Origin: a bacterium
GTDB lineage: Bacteria > Myxococcota > UBA727 > JAUIJE01
NCBI GenBank assembly: GCA_030431455.1
Contig: JAUIJE010000013.1
Span: 1-64,000 of the forward strand
Reading direction: 5' to 3'
DNA length: 64,000 bases
Shown here: positions 32,614-41,900 of the stretch, one piece after another
How positions within the stretch are numbered: the stretch's first letter is position 1
Layout: every line of letters begins with the position of its first letter
Notes under the pieces: generated by a model
Told to the model about the DNA's origin: nothing
The model's database searches: none
Seen by the model: only the letters and a program-made list of their open reading frames with translations
Program-made: the position numbers and the translations under genes

Positions 32614-35160
32614 TCAGCCCCCGCGGGCCTTGAGCGAGGCGAGCACATTTTTGAGCTCCCGGGCGAACCGCCCGTTGGGGGCCAGCTCCAGGTACTTCTC
32701 GTAAGCCTCGATGGCTTTGCTGCGTTTGGCCGCCGACTGGTACACCGCGCCGAGCAGCACGTAGACCTGGGGATCGCGCGGGTTGAGGGCCCGGGCCCGC
32801 TCGAGGTGGACCAACGCCGCGTCCAATGAGTTGAGCTCGTAGTAGGTGTTGCCGATGCCGAGGTGGGCCGCGGCGCTGTCCCCCTTGAGACGCAATGCTT
32901 CTTTGTAGGCTTTGATCGCCTTGGTGAACTTGCCTTTGTCCGACAGCTTGGTGGCCTTGCGCAACGCCGACGCGAACTGTTTTTTCTTGTCCGCCTCGGG
33001 GTCCCGGGCCGGCTTGTCCCCGTCGTCCGGCTTGGTCGTGGCCGGCTTGTCCGAGGCGGGCTTGGTCGTGGCCGGCTTGCCCGAGGCGGGCTTGTCGGCG
33101 GTGGGTTTGGTCGAGGTTGGTTTGGTCGACGTGGGTTTGTCGGTGGTGGGCTTGGTCGAGGTCGGCTTGTCCGAGGTCGCCGGGTCGGTCGTGGCCGGCC
33201 CGTCGCCGTCGCCCGGGGGGGGATCGGCGAGCGCGACCTTCGGACCCGCATCGGGGGCGCCGGCCACCGCGGTCCCGGTGGGGTCGGTGCCGGTGTCGGC
33301 GGGGGGCGCGGCGCTGGGCTCGGGGCCGATCGCCACCGGATCGTCGCCGTTGTCGGCCTTGAGCAGGCGCGCGCCGAGATAGAACACCAACGCCGCCACC
33401 AACACGGTCAAGGTCAGGGCCGCGGCCCGGCGCCACAGCGGCGAGGGCGCGGCCTCTTCCTCGTAGGTGTCGAACTCGATCTGCGAGGCCGCGTCGGCCG
33501 CGCTGATCACCCGCACATGGGACACCGGGGTGTCCTCTTCGGGCACGTCGAAGCTGTCCGCGAACGCGTCGGCCAAGTCGCTGTCATCCCCGTCGAACGC
33601 CGACGGGCGCGCGGGGGTGGTCGGCCCGGGCGGGGGCGCGAGGTCGTTGTCCACCGCCGGGGTGGAGAGCACCTCGTCGAACATCACCTCGCCGGCGGCC
33701 GGGGACAGGTCGTCGGCGGGAACCGGAACCTCGGCGTCGGGGAGCGCCGCGGCCAGCTCCTCCTCCAGCGTGCCCTCGGGCGCCGGGGGTGGGTCTTTGA
33801 CCAGGGTCGAGGCGTCCACCGCGGTGGCCGGGGCCTCGTCGTCGACCGGCGCGCCCTCGTCGGACAGCGCGTAGGCCACCTCGTCTTTGGACAGGCCAAG
33901 TTCCTCGGCCAACGCCCCGGTGCTTTGGTCGTCGACCGCCGGGGGCGCCATGTCGATCTGGGTGTCGGCGGGGCCGGCGGCCGCGGCCGCCACTTCGTCC
34001 CAGACCTCGTCGTCATCGGGGGGAATCTCGATGGTGTCGGGGTCGAGCTCGGCCTCGGCGTCGGCCGGGGGGGCGAGGGTGAAGGGCTCGTAGGGCACGG
34101 CCGGCGCCACCGGGTGGGGCTCGGACTTTTCCACCGCCGCGTGGTCGTCGAGGGCGGGCTCGTCGTCGAGCCACTGTTGGATCGGCTCCTCCCGGGGGGC
34201 CATCGAGGCATCCTCCCGGGTGGCCACGTCGTAGATCAGCCCCTCGAAGTACAGTTTGCTCGCGATCTCGAGGGCCTCAAGATCGCCAAAATCGCTCTCG
34301 TCGACGACGTCGAGCAGCGACCGGTGCCCATCGAAGAGCCGCAAAATGCCATTGATCTCGTCGGGGATCTCCGCGAGCCGGTCCACCAACTCGGTGTAGT
34401 CGATCTCAAACACCCGCTCGAGGGGCGGGAGCTGCTCGAGCAGGCGCCCCCACTCGTCGACCCGGCGCATGCCCTCCATGAGCAAACCCTGGGTCGACAG
34501 CTCGATGACGTCCGACTCCCCGTGGGGGCCGAACTCCATGTTGAACACGCCCTCGTTCCACACCAACATCCGGTAGAACGCGCGCTCGCCCGACAGCCGC
34601 CCGGTGTGCGCGTCGACGACCTTGCCGTCGGTGAACGCGATCTCGCCCTTGTGGCGGCCGGTGTCGATGGTGATGGTCCCCGTCTTCCGCCCGATCTCGA
34701 TGGTCTGCACGAGGTCGACGAGCCCCATCTCGCCCAAGAACCCAGAGAAGGTCGCGGACCGGTCGCGCCGCTCGACCTTCTCTTTTTCCAACTTCTCGAG
34801 GAGGATGCGCACGCGGGTGAGCACCTCTTTGAGGTAGATGGGCTTGGTCAGGTAGTCCTCGACCCCCAGCTCGAGACCGCGGACCTTGAGGTCCAGGCTG
34901 TCCTCGCTGGACAGGAAGATCATCGGGATGTTCTCGGTGCGGCGCTGGGTCTTGAGCTCCGCCACCAGATCGAGCCCCGACATGTCCGGCAGACGGGTCT
35001 CGACCAGGATCAGGTCCGGCGCGGACAGCTCGATCTTGGCCCGCGCGTCCGCGGCCGACACCGCGGTGGTCAGCGAAAAGCCCGCCTTCCGCAGGCTGAT
35101 TTCCAGCATGCGGAGGGACTTTGCGTCCGAGTCGACCAGCAGGAGGTTCTTCTTCGCCAA
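32614..35160 (-). CDS. Degenerate receiver - DUF4388 - TM - TPR signalling protein
   Basis: An 848-residue protein. A receiver domain (1-122) has the acidic pair near Asp10/Asp12, SSE and the TKP lysine loop, but the phospho-acceptor Asp is Glu54 (LVETRLPDM), so normal phosphorylation is not expected. DUF4388 (about 135-310; FSGFLGEMGLVDLVQTIEIG) follows, then a long acidic Ala/Pro linker, one membrane segment (about 600; ALTLTVLVAALVFYLGA), Thr/Ser-Lys-Pro repeats (TSTKPTTDKPT type), and TPR units (about 745-845). The receiver and DUF4388 would be cytoplasmic and the TPRs periplasmic. The TTG start at 35160 gives the usual MAKKxLLLVD beginning. Similar receiver-DUF4388 proteins occur in Myxococcota with motility or polarity roles. 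Confidence 0.85.
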   Translation of the reverse strand: MAKKNLLLVDSDAKSLRMLEISLRKAGFSLTTAVSAADARAKIELSAPDLILVETRLPDMSGLDLVAELKTQRRTENIPMIFLSSEDSLDLKVRGLELGVEDYLTKPIYLKEVLTRVRILLEKLEKEKVERRDRSATFSGFLGEMGLVDLVQTIEIGRKTGTITIDTGRHKGEIAFTDGKVVDAHTGRLSGERAFYRMLVWNEGVFNMEFGPHGESDVIELSTQGLLMEGMRRVDEWGRLLEQLPPLERVFEIDYTELVDRLAEIPDEINGILRLFDGHRSLLDVVDESDFGDLEALEIASKLYFEGLIYDVATREDASMAPREEPIQQWLDDEPALDDHAAVEKSEPHPVAPAVPYEPFTLAPPADAEAELDPDTIEIPPDDDEVWDEVAAAAAGPADTQIDMAPPAVDDQSTGALAEELGLSKDEVAYALSDEGAPVDDEAPATAVDASTLVKDPPPAPEGTLEEELAAALPDAEVPVPADDLSPAAGEVMFDEVLSTPAVDNDLAPPPGPTTPARPSAFDGDDSDLADAFADSFDVPEEDTPVSHVRVISAADAASQIEFDTYEEEAAPSPLWRRAAALTLTVLVAALVFYLGARLLKADNGDDPVAIGPEPSAAPPADTGTDPTGTAVAGAPDAGPKVALADPPPGDGDGPATTDPATSDKPTSTKPTTDKPTSTKPTSTKPTADKPASGKPATTKPASDKPATTKPDDGDKPARDPEADKKKQFASALRKATKLSDKGKFTKAIKAYKEALRLKGDSAAAHLGIGNTYYELNSLDAALVHLERARALNPRDPQVYVLLGAVYQSAAKRSKAIEAYEKYLELAPNGRFARELKNVLASLKARGG
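33028..33182 (-). repeat. Degenerate repeats encoding Thr/Ser-Lys-Pro units
   Basis: About ten imperfect 12-18 nt units encode DKPTSTKPT-like motifs between the membrane segment and the TPRs of the receiver-DUF4388 protein. They probably form an extended spacer through the envelope. Confidence 0.75.
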
Positions 35161-35305
35161 ACCGCGTACCCCGGCGGAGGATGCCGCAAACCGCGTGTGA
35201 AAACAAAGGATTGCCCTGTCGGAAGATCCTCCAGGGGAACGGCCCGCACGATGGACAAACGGGCCAGCCTCCGGATCGATTCAGGCCCCAGCCGGGGTCA
35301 AGCGG

Positions 35306-36727
35306 TCAGGGGCAGGCCTCCTCGGGGTAGCCGTTTTCGATCCAGGTGGTGAGCATTTGGACGTCGCTCTCGAACGTCGCCGGGGGCGCCGGGTAGTAGT
35401 CCCCCGCCGAGCCGTAGGGGGGCATGGTGCGGTCGGCGATGCGGTGCACCGACGCCTCCCACAACGAGACCGGCTGGTAGAAGGGATGCGAGGCGTCGAG
35501 CAGGCCAGCGGCGTAACTGTCGAGGGGGGGCACGTCGGGGTTGCCGCCGGTGTAGTGGCAATACTCGCAGTTGACCGAGAGGATGGGTTTGATGTCGTCG
35601 TTGTAGTTGGGGCTGCCGCAGGGCAACGGATCGCGCGGGATGAAGCCCTCGATGATGTCAGGCTCGCATTTGGCGTCGGGGGCGCCCCGCTCGAACCACA
35701 GCAGCGCCAGCGAGAGGTCGTCGGCATCGATGGGCGACGTCGACGACGGCGGCATGTGCAGCGCCTCGGCCACGTGGAGCTGCATCAGCTCCGCCGCGGT
35801 CTCGTACAACGGACGGCCCTGGTTGCGCAGGCTGTCGGTGCGCCAGTCGTCGTAGTCGACCAGGGGCACGGTGGCGCCCAAGATGGGGGTGTCTTTGTGG
35901 CAGCCGGCGCAGTTTTTCAGGAGGGCTTGGCTCGCCTCGGGGAAGCCGACGTCGTCGTCGCACGCGCCCTCGTAGGGGAACGTCTCGGGCACGTACTCCT
36001 CGACCACCCCCGCGTCGACCCCGGCGGCTTGTTCGCCCGGCTCGAGCACCAGCTTGAGCACGACCCGGAAGTCGGACTGAATACAATTGGACCCAAAGCC
36101 CGCGGGCATGCCGTGGGCGGACCCGTCGAGGGTGCCTTCGCCTTCGATGGTGATCGTGTCCCCGTCGCGGGTGGCGTCGAAGCTGAGGCCAAAGGTGCTG
36201 TCGGTGTCCTTGATGGTGGCGGTGACGTCCGCGGTGAGGCCGGTGCCGTCGACGCCGCTGATGTTGGCCGCGGAGAAGGTCAAGGTCGGGAAGTCGGGGG
36301 CGTCGAGCTGCTCGGACAACATGCCCGCGCGAATGGTCGAGCGATCGCTGTCCGACAGGTCGACGTCGTTGGTCTCCTCGAACTGGGCGCGCAGCGCGTT
36401 GTCGTCGGGCATCAGCCCGGCCGCGGCGATGTTGGCGGTGATCGAGGACGCGCCCGGGTCGTCGTAGTCGACGACAAACTCGAGCCCGATGGTGGTCGCT
36501 TCGATCGCGTGCGAGTGAAACACCGTGCACCCGGTGGCGTTCTCTTTGGGCACGATGATCACAAACTGGCTGTCGGCCACGTTCATGCGGTAGGCGGACT
36601 CTTCGCCCCCCTCCCGGACCACCCCCGCGCTCTCGCTCACCCCGGCGTCCGCCCCGGGGCCGGTCCCGTCGTCCGGACACCCGCTCAGCACCAACCCGAT
36701 GGCCAGAACAACCGAAAATCGCCTCAT
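35306..36727 (-). CDS. YceI-like and di-heme cytochrome c fusion lipoprotein
   Basis: A 473-residue lipoprotein with lipobox LSGC. Residues about 50-245 resemble the YceI lipid-binding beta-barrel (FVIIVPKENATGCTVFHSH, later FPTLTFSAANISG and FRVVLKLVLEPG). Residues about 265-473 hold two heme-attachment motifs, NCAGCHKD and CEYCHYTG, and a Met-rich HMPPSS that could give an axial ligand, as in planctomycete/myxobacterial c-type cytochromes. YceI proteins bind isoprenoid quinones or lipids, so a quinone-to-heme electron route in one protein is plausible. The ATG at 36727 has a GAAGGAGG site. Single gene, minus strand, divergent from the MJ0042 gene. Confidence 0.8.
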   Translation of the reverse strand: MRRFSVVLAIGLVLSGCPDDGTGPGADAGVSESAGVVREGGEESAYRMNVADSQFVIIVPKENATGCTVFHSHAIEATTIGLEFVVDYDDPGASSITANIAAAGLMPDDNALRAQFEETNDVDLSDSDRSTIRAGMLSEQLDAPDFPTLTFSAANISGVDGTGLTADVTATIKDTDSTFGLSFDATRDGDTITIEGEGTLDGSAHGMPAGFGSNCIQSDFRVVLKLVLEPGEQAAGVDAGVVEEYVPETFPYEGACDDDVGFPEASQALLKNCAGCHKDTPILGATVPLVDYDDWRTDSLRNQGRPLYETAAELMQLHVAEALHMPPSSTSPIDADDLSLALLWFERGAPDAKCEPDIIEGFIPRDPLPCGSPNYNDDIKPILSVNCEYCHYTGGNPDVPPLDSYAAGLLDASHPFYQPVSLWEASVHRIADRTMPPYGSAGDYYPAPPATFESDVQMLTTWIENGYPEEACP

Positions 36728-36840
36728 GCGCCCTCCTTCACCCGGGGAATATGCCACTTCTACGGGCGGGCCGCCCACCCGGTGCAGAGGCATCGCCCCA
36801 AATGTGATAGCTGGACGGCGCCAGCCCGATTGAGCCGCCT

Positions 36841-37515
36841 GTGATTGTCACCTGTCCCAACTGCCGAGCCCAATACCGCGTCCGCGATGAGCAGGTCGCG
36901 ACCGATGGCTCACAGCTGCAGTGTCCAGAATGTTCGACCCTGTTTCTGGTCAAGCCGCCGCCGCGCGACGACCTCGGCGCGGTGATCGACAAGCTGCAAC
37001 AGGAGAACGAACGCCTCGAGACCAAGGTCAACGACCTCGAGCGCCGGCTGGCCAAGCGCGACGCCGACGTCGCCCAGGCCAAAGAGCGCCTCGCCCGGGG
37101 GGGCGCGCAGTTCGACGAGTTGGTGCGCGAGCTCGCCGACGCCAAACGGGACCTCGGGGCCTACCCCGCGCGGGAGGCGCAACTTCTCGAGGAGCTCGCG
37201 GGGCGCGACGAGCTGCTCGGCCGCTACGAGGCCCAACACAAAAACCGCGCCGCGGCCGAGGCCAGCCTCCAAGCCGAGCTCGAGTTTTTGCGCGAACAGC
37301 TCGCGCGCCGCATGGGCAGCGCGGGCGCCCCCAAGGGGACATCCGACGAGCTCATGGCCCTCATCGCCGGCCTGCCCCCCATGTTGTGGGGGCTTCAGCA
37401 AGCGGTCGACTTTCTGTCCCCGTACGCAGCCAAACAAGAACAGCTCAAGCCCCACGTCGAGAAGATGCGTCTGCTCGCCGCGTTGCTCGAGCGCATCGTG
37501 GGACAAACGTCATGA
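36841..37515 (+). CDS. MJ0042-type zinc-ribbon coiled-coil protein
   Basis: A 224-residue cytoplasmic protein. The N-terminus is an MJ0042 zinc finger (IVTCPNCRAQYRVRDEQV, then QCPECSTLFLV; Cys5, Cys8 and about Cys29, Cys32), followed by a long charged coiled coil (about 45-165; KLQQENERLETKVNDLERRLAK style) and a short helical end. Such proteins are common in Myxococcota, often with motility or polarity functions. The GTG start at 36841 gives the standard finger beginning. The stop overlaps the TetR ATG (ATGA), so the two are co-translated, and the coiled-coil protein might be the regulator's first target or partner. Confidence 0.85.
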   Translation: MIVTCPNCRAQYRVRDEQVATDGSQLQCPECSTLFLVKPPPRDDLGAVIDKLQQENERLETKVNDLERRLAKRDADVAQAKERLARGGAQFDELVRELADAKRDLGAYPAREAQLLEELAGRDELLGRYEAQHKNRAAAEASLQAELEFLREQLARRMGSAGAPKGTSDELMALIAGLPPMLWGLQQAVDFLSPYAAKQEQLKPHVEKMRLLAALLERIVGQTS

Positions 37516-38147
37516 CGCAGGAAAAACGCTCGCCCCGGGGTCGTGGCCACCGCCGCGAAGATCTCATCGACGCGGCGGAGGCGGTGTTTTCCACCGGCAC
37601 CTTCGAGTCCGCCACCGTCGACACCATCGCCCAACGCTGCGGCGTGGCCAAAGGCACCGTCTACCGGTACTTCAAGACCAAACAGGATCTCTACCTCGCC
37701 GTCGCCGCCCGGGGCATGCAGACGTTGCTCGACATGTTGAACGCGGTCCCGCCCACCCCCGACGGCCGCCGCCAGCTTGAGGCCTATTTGCGGGTGTACG
37801 CGCGGTTTTCCCTCGAGCAGCGGCCCTACTTCGACGCGTTCTGTTTCTTCAACGCCGCCGAGGTCAACTTCTCCGACCCGTCGCCGGCGCTGGCCGATTG
37901 CATGGCCCTCTATGCACAGATTCTCGGTCTGTTGCACGGGGCGCTCACCCGCGGGGCCGGGGACCAAACCCTCGCCCCCCTCGACGACGCGACCAAGACG
38001 GTGGCGCTGTTGGCCATGGCCACCACCGGGTTTTTGGATCTGCTCGCCCGCCGCACCCCGTACCTGCAAGCCGTGTTCGACGACGACTTCGACGGCTTCT
38101 TCGCGGTGTTCATGAACATGGTGTCCGCGTATCTGACCCGCGGCTGA
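37512..38147 (+). CDS. TetR/AcrR family transcriptional regulator
   Basis: A 211-residue regulator. The HTH spans about 15-60 (REDLIDAAEAVFSTGTFESATVDTIAQRCGVAKGTVYRYFKTK is the known TetR pattern, with recognition helix GVAKGTVYRYF). The C-terminal ligand/dimer domain is all-alpha. It is co-translated with the zinc-ribbon gene upstream. No obvious TetR operator palindrome is visible in the gap ahead of the operon, so the target is unknown. It converges with the CheC-like gene, with 3 nt between stops. Confidence 0.92.
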   Translation: MTQEKRSPRGRGHRREDLIDAAEAVFSTGTFESATVDTIAQRCGVAKGTVYRYFKTKQDLYLAVAARGMQTLLDMLNAVPPTPDGRRQLEAYLRVYARFSLEQRPYFDAFCFFNAAEVNFSDPSPALADCMALYAQILGLLHGALTRGAGDQTLAPLDDATKTVALLAMATTGFLDLLARRTPYLQAVFDDDFDGFFAVFMNMVSAYLTRG

Positions 38148-38150
38148 CCC

Positions 38151-38702
38151 TCAGCGCTCCGGGGCCAAGGCGACAAAAAAGCCCGGCCCCCGAGGACCGA
38201 GATCCGCCCGGAGCCAGGCCGCGCCCGCCCCGGCCTCGGCCAGCGCCCGCCGCAACCACCCGTGCACCTCGGCCGCGCGCTCGGCGTCGGCGAGGTCGGG
38301 CACGCTGGGCACCACCGCGCTCCCGAAGTGCGCGCTGATCTCGTTGAGAAACGCGCTGACCACGATGTTGCCCATCTCCGCCAACGCCGCGCGCTCGGCC
38401 CGGGTCAAGGCCGCGGGGTTCACCCCGCCGTGCCCGAGCAGCTGGGTCACGGTGCCGGCCACGTCGTCGGCGGTGAGGATTTGGATCAACGTGCCCGACA
38501 CCGCGCCGGACACTTCAAATGCCACTGCACAGGCGGTGTCCTCGGGCGCGCGCTCCGACACCGTCCAGGGACGCACGTCGACGATCACGTGATCGCCATC
38601 GGTCGACAACAACCGGGCCAGGGCCCGGGCGCTGCTCTGCATCGCTTGGTGACACACCGCCAGCATGGAACCGGCGGGCGCCGCGTCGAGATCGTGGTCC
38701 AT
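38151..38702 (-). CDS. CheC/CheX-type chemotaxis phosphatase-like protein
   Basis: A 183-residue soluble protein. The segment LAEMGNIVVSAFLNEIS matches the E-x-x-N signature of CheC-family phosphatases, which dephosphorylate CheY-P. Only this one clear copy is visible, so it is not a two-site CheC. The rest, with GTLIQILTADDV, fits the alpha/beta fold of the family. It is the last gene of the chemotaxis cluster, 46 nt after cheA, where it could reset the CheY of the operon. Confidence 0.78.
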   Translation of the reverse strand: MDHDLDAAPAGSMLAVCHQAMQSSARALARLLSTDGDHVIVDVRPWTVSERAPEDTACAVAFEVSGAVSGTLIQILTADDVAGTVTQLLGHGGVNPAALTRAERAALAEMGNIVVSAFLNEISAHFGSAVVPSVPDLADAERAAEVHGWLRRALAEAGAGAAWLRADLGPRGPGFFVALAPER

Positions 38703-38748
38703 CTGGTGTCATCTTAACGAGGGACGGAGGACGGATCGATTTGTTGGT

Positions 38749-40950
38749 TCAGCCCAGCCGGGTGGGCTCGAGGATGTACGCGCACCGCCCGTCGGCGAGC
38801 AACGCGGCCCCCGACAGGTATTCAAACGTAGACAAGGGTGGTCCCAGCGGCTTGACCACGACCTCTTCCTGGCCCACCACCGCGCCCACGCGAAACGCGA
38901 GCTGCTCTTTGTCGTCGCTGACCAGGATCGCGGTCCCGGCCGCGGCCTTGCCCCGCCCGCTCCCGTCCGCGGCGGCGTCGAACCCGAGCTCGCGCCCGAG
39001 GTCGAACAGCGGCACCAACGCCCCCCCGACCACGATGTGGCTCTGGCCATGCGCCTGCTCCAAAGCCCCGGGCGCAAAATCGATCGCCCGATCCACGCGG
39101 TGGATGGGAATCGCGTAGACATCGTCACTCGGGCCAGACGTGGGCTGCACCACCAGGACCTGGATGATCGCCACCGTCAGCGGCAACCGGACGGTGAATG
39201 TCGTACCTGCCCCCACCTCGGACTCAATGCGCAGGCTGCCCCCGATCTTGTCGAGGCTGGCCTTGACCACATCCATGCCCACGCCGCGGCCCGAGGTCTC
39301 ACTCACCGTGTCGCGGGTGGTGAAGCCGGGGGCGCAGATGAGTTCGACCTTCTCGTCGTCGGACAGCAAGGCCAAGTCCGCTGCGCTGATCAGCCCGCGC
39401 CGCAGGGCCCGGTCCGCCACCGCCCCGGGATCGATGCCCCCACCGTCGTCGCGCAGTTCGACCACCACAAAGTCGCGGTCCCGGCGCGCGCGCAGCGACA
39501 ACGTGAGCACATCGGGCTTGCCCGCGGCCAGTCGCGCGGCGGTGCCCTCGTGGCCGTGGTCGACCGCGTTGCGCAACATGTGGATCAGGGGGGTGGCCAT
39601 CTCGTCGAGGATCGACCGGTCGAGTTCGATCTCGGTGCCCTGGACCGAGAAGTCGACCTTGCGATCGAGCTTGCGCGCGAGGTTGCGCACCAATGGGGGA
39701 AAGCGATCGGTGATGAACGACAGGGGCGTCATCCGGGCGGTGACCACCCGATCGTGCAGATCGCGCGTGACCCGCTCGATGTCGTCGACGAGGGCGAGCA
39801 GATCCGGGACCCCAGACTGTTGCGCGACCTTGGTGAGCCGGCTCTTGGTCAACAACAGCTCGCCCACCGAGTCGATGAAGCCGTCGAGCAGGCTCGTGCG
39901 CACCCGCACCGTGCGCTCGTCGGCCACGGTGGGGGCGCGGCCCTCGGCCACCCGGGCCTCGGCCTTCTCGGCCACGATCTCGACCTCGCGCACCCCGGGC
40001 TCTTGGGACAGCGCTTCGGCCAGGCCGTCGATGCCCTCGGCCCCCTCAAAGAAAAACCGCACCCGGCCGGCGAGACCGCCTTTGCGGATCACGTCGAGGG
40101 GGGGCGCGGTGCGCACGTACCCGGGGTGGGCCGCGGCCATCCGGTGCAGCAACATCGCGCGCGGCGCGGACAGGCTGTGCTCGTCGTCGAGCGTGACCTC
40201 GAGGCATTGGCCTTGGGGAACGGGCGCGGGCTCGGCCGCGGCCGCCCCCACCCGCGGCGCGGGGAGCGCGATCTCCGCGATCCCGTCGAGAGACTCGAGC
40301 GCGGGCCGGTGCACGGACAGATCCGTGCCCCGCGCGAACAACAACGTCAGGGTCCCGGCGAAGGTGCCCGGGGTCTTGAGCGCTTCTTTGTCGGGCACGC
40401 TGCGCACAAACCCGTCGAGCTCGGACACGCGGCCGAGGCCCATGTAGGCGCGCACCGCGGTGGCGGCGCTGTCGTCGACAAAGTGCAGGGTGAGCACCTC
40501 GCCGTCCTGCTCGGTGGGCAGCGCCGGCCCCGCCGGCCCTCCGGCGGGCGCGGCTTCGATCCCCGCCGCCGTGGCCCAGATGCGATCCGCGAGCCCGTCG
40601 TCGGTGAGGGTCTCGTCGCCGGCCGCGACCTGTTCGACCATGCCGGCCAACACCTCGGCCCCTTCGAGCAACACGTCGAGCGCGGCCGGCGGCAACCGGG
40701 CCCCGCCCCGGCCCTTGTCCGCGAGGTCCTCGAGGGCGTGCGACACCTTGGTGAAGCCGTCGTAGCCCATGGACGCGGCCATGCCCTTGAGGGAGTGCGC
40801 GGCGCGAAAGACCTCGTCCATCGCCGCCCGGGTGGCCCCGGCGTCATCTTGATCTTGTCTGCGTTCGAACTCGACGAGCTGGTTTTGCAGGGCGGCGAGG
40901 TTCTCGCGGGCCTCGTCGACGAACAGCCGGCGATAGCGCTCGCGATCCAT
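38749..40950 (-). CDS. cheA: Chemotaxis histidine kinase CheA
   Basis: A 733-residue CheA. The HPt domain (1-110) carries the phosphorylated His in AHSLKGMAASMG. Two P2-like segments lie at about 150-235 and 245-320. Dimerisation (P3), then the ATPase domain with N box (LIHMLRNAVDHGHE), G1 DDGGGIDP and G2 GRGVGMDVVKASL, and a CheW-like P5 domain at the end. All catalytic boxes are intact. It phosphorylates CheY encoded just upstream (18 nt). The CheC-type gene follows. The system has one MCP but no CheR/CheB in view. Confidence 0.95.
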   Translation of the reverse strand: MDRERYRRLFVDEARENLAALQNQLVEFERRQDQDDAGATRAAMDEVFRAAHSLKGMAASMGYDGFTKVSHALEDLADKGRGGARLPPAALDVLLEGAEVLAGMVEQVAAGDETLTDDGLADRIWATAAGIEAAPAGGPAGPALPTEQDGEVLTLHFVDDSAATAVRAYMGLGRVSELDGFVRSVPDKEALKTPGTFAGTLTLLFARGTDLSVHRPALESLDGIAEIALPAPRVGAAAAEPAPVPQGQCLEVTLDDEHSLSAPRAMLLHRMAAAHPGYVRTAPPLDVIRKGGLAGRVRFFFEGAEGIDGLAEALSQEPGVREVEIVAEKAEARVAEGRAPTVADERTVRVRTSLLDGFIDSVGELLLTKSRLTKVAQQSGVPDLLALVDDIERVTRDLHDRVVTARMTPLSFITDRFPPLVRNLARKLDRKVDFSVQGTEIELDRSILDEMATPLIHMLRNAVDHGHEGTAARLAAGKPDVLTLSLRARRDRDFVVVELRDDGGGIDPGAVADRALRRGLISAADLALLSDDEKVELICAPGFTTRDTVSETSGRGVGMDVVKASLDKIGGSLRIESEVGAGTTFTVRLPLTVAIIQVLVVQPTSGPSDDVYAIPIHRVDRAIDFAPGALEQAHGQSHIVVGGALVPLFDLGRELGFDAAADGSGRGKAAAGTAILVSDDKEQLAFRVGAVVGQEEVVVKPLGPPLSTFEYLSGAALLADGRCAYILEPTRLG

Positions 40951-40968
40951 CAGCGCTCACCCCGCGCG

Positions 40969-41340
40969 TCAGCCTTCGCCGGCCTGGACCTTCTTGACCA
41001 CCGCGAGCACGTCGTCGGCCTTGAACGGCTTGACGATGAAGTTCTTCGCGCCGGCGTCGAGGGCTTCCATCACCAAGGACTCTTGGCCCAGGGCCGAGCA
41101 CATGATGATGGTGGCTTTGTCGTCGAACGCGAGGATCTCTTTGGTGGCCTCGATGCCGCTCTTGAACGGCATCACAATGTCCATGGTCACCAGGTCGGGC
41201 TTGAGCTCTTTGTACTTGTCCACCGCTTCGACGCCGTGCACTGCCTCGCCCACGATCTCAAAGTCGCCGCCCGAGAAAATGTCTTTGATCATGTCCCGCA
41301 TGAACACTGCGTCGTCGACGATGAGTACCCGGGTGGCCAT
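40969..41340 (-). CDS. cheY: Response regulator CheY
   Basis: A 123-residue single receiver domain. The acidic pair is in IVDDAVFMR, the phospho-acceptor Asp in TMDIVMPFKSG, the switch Ser/Thr in MCSALGQ and the conserved Lys in VKPFKADD. This is the CheA phosphorylation target; it would act on a motor, gliding machine or other output. The ATG follows a GGGGAAT-type site. A 98-nt gap separates it from cheW, long enough for its own promoter. Confidence 0.93.
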   Translation of the reverse strand: MATRVLIVDDAVFMRDMIKDIFSGGDFEIVGEAVHGVEAVDKYKELKPDLVTMDIVMPFKSGIEATKEILAFDDKATIIMCSALGQESLVMEALDAGAKNFIVKPFKADDVLAVVKKVQAGEG

Positions 41341-41438
41341 GTGCGATTCCCCGTCCTAACTGCGCAACATCTGCGCGCGGTGCATTTCTACACCAAACCG
41401 AAGCGGGGGTGAAGTCGCCCCCCGTGCACCCGGTCATC

Positions 41439-41900
41439 CTAAGGTGCCTCCGCTGTGGCTTGGAGCATCGCCCCACCGAGCCGTTCGGTCAAAATTACGT
41501 TCGCCGCCCGTCCGCGGTGGGACAGGACCTGGATCGCCGGATGCACGCCGGGCCGCGACGCGGAGAGGTTCACCGGGGCGATCTCGTCGATGACGTCCAC
41601 CACGATGCAGCGGTTGCGCTGGCCGTGATCGAGCACCAACAGGCGCGCGCTCGGCGCCACCCGGGCCCGCCGCGGCCGGTCGAACAGCAGGGCGGCAAAG
41701 TCGAACACGGTGTAGATGCGGCCCCGGTGGTGGGCGATCCCGAGCAGGGGCGCGGGCAGGCGGGGAATGCGATTGAGCTGGGTGGGTTCGATCACCCGGA
41801 CCACGTCCTCGGCCCGCATCAGGTAGCGCTCGTCGTCCACGCGAAACGACAGCGCCAACACGCGGCCCGCGGCGCGGGACAGCGCGGGGGCGTCATTCAC
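41439..41900 (-). CDS. cheW: CheW-like coupling protein
   Basis: A 153-residue CheW-fold protein that couples a chemoreceptor to CheA. Signatures are [18 protein letters not shown] near the start, [20 protein letters not shown] in the centre and [11 protein letters not shown]. The start is the GTG at 41900, which overlaps the end of the MCP gene by 8 nt; the frame and the CheW fold begin there. The first 15 residues are not part of the fold. Confidence 0.9.
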   Translation of the reverse strand: MNDAPALSRAAGRVLALSFRVDDERYLMRAEDVVRVIEPTQLNRIPRLPAPLLGIAHHRGRIYTVFDFAALLFDRPRRARVAPSARLLVLDHGQRNRCIVVDVIDEIAPVNLSASRPGVHPAIQVLSHRGRAANVILTERLGGAMLQATAEAP

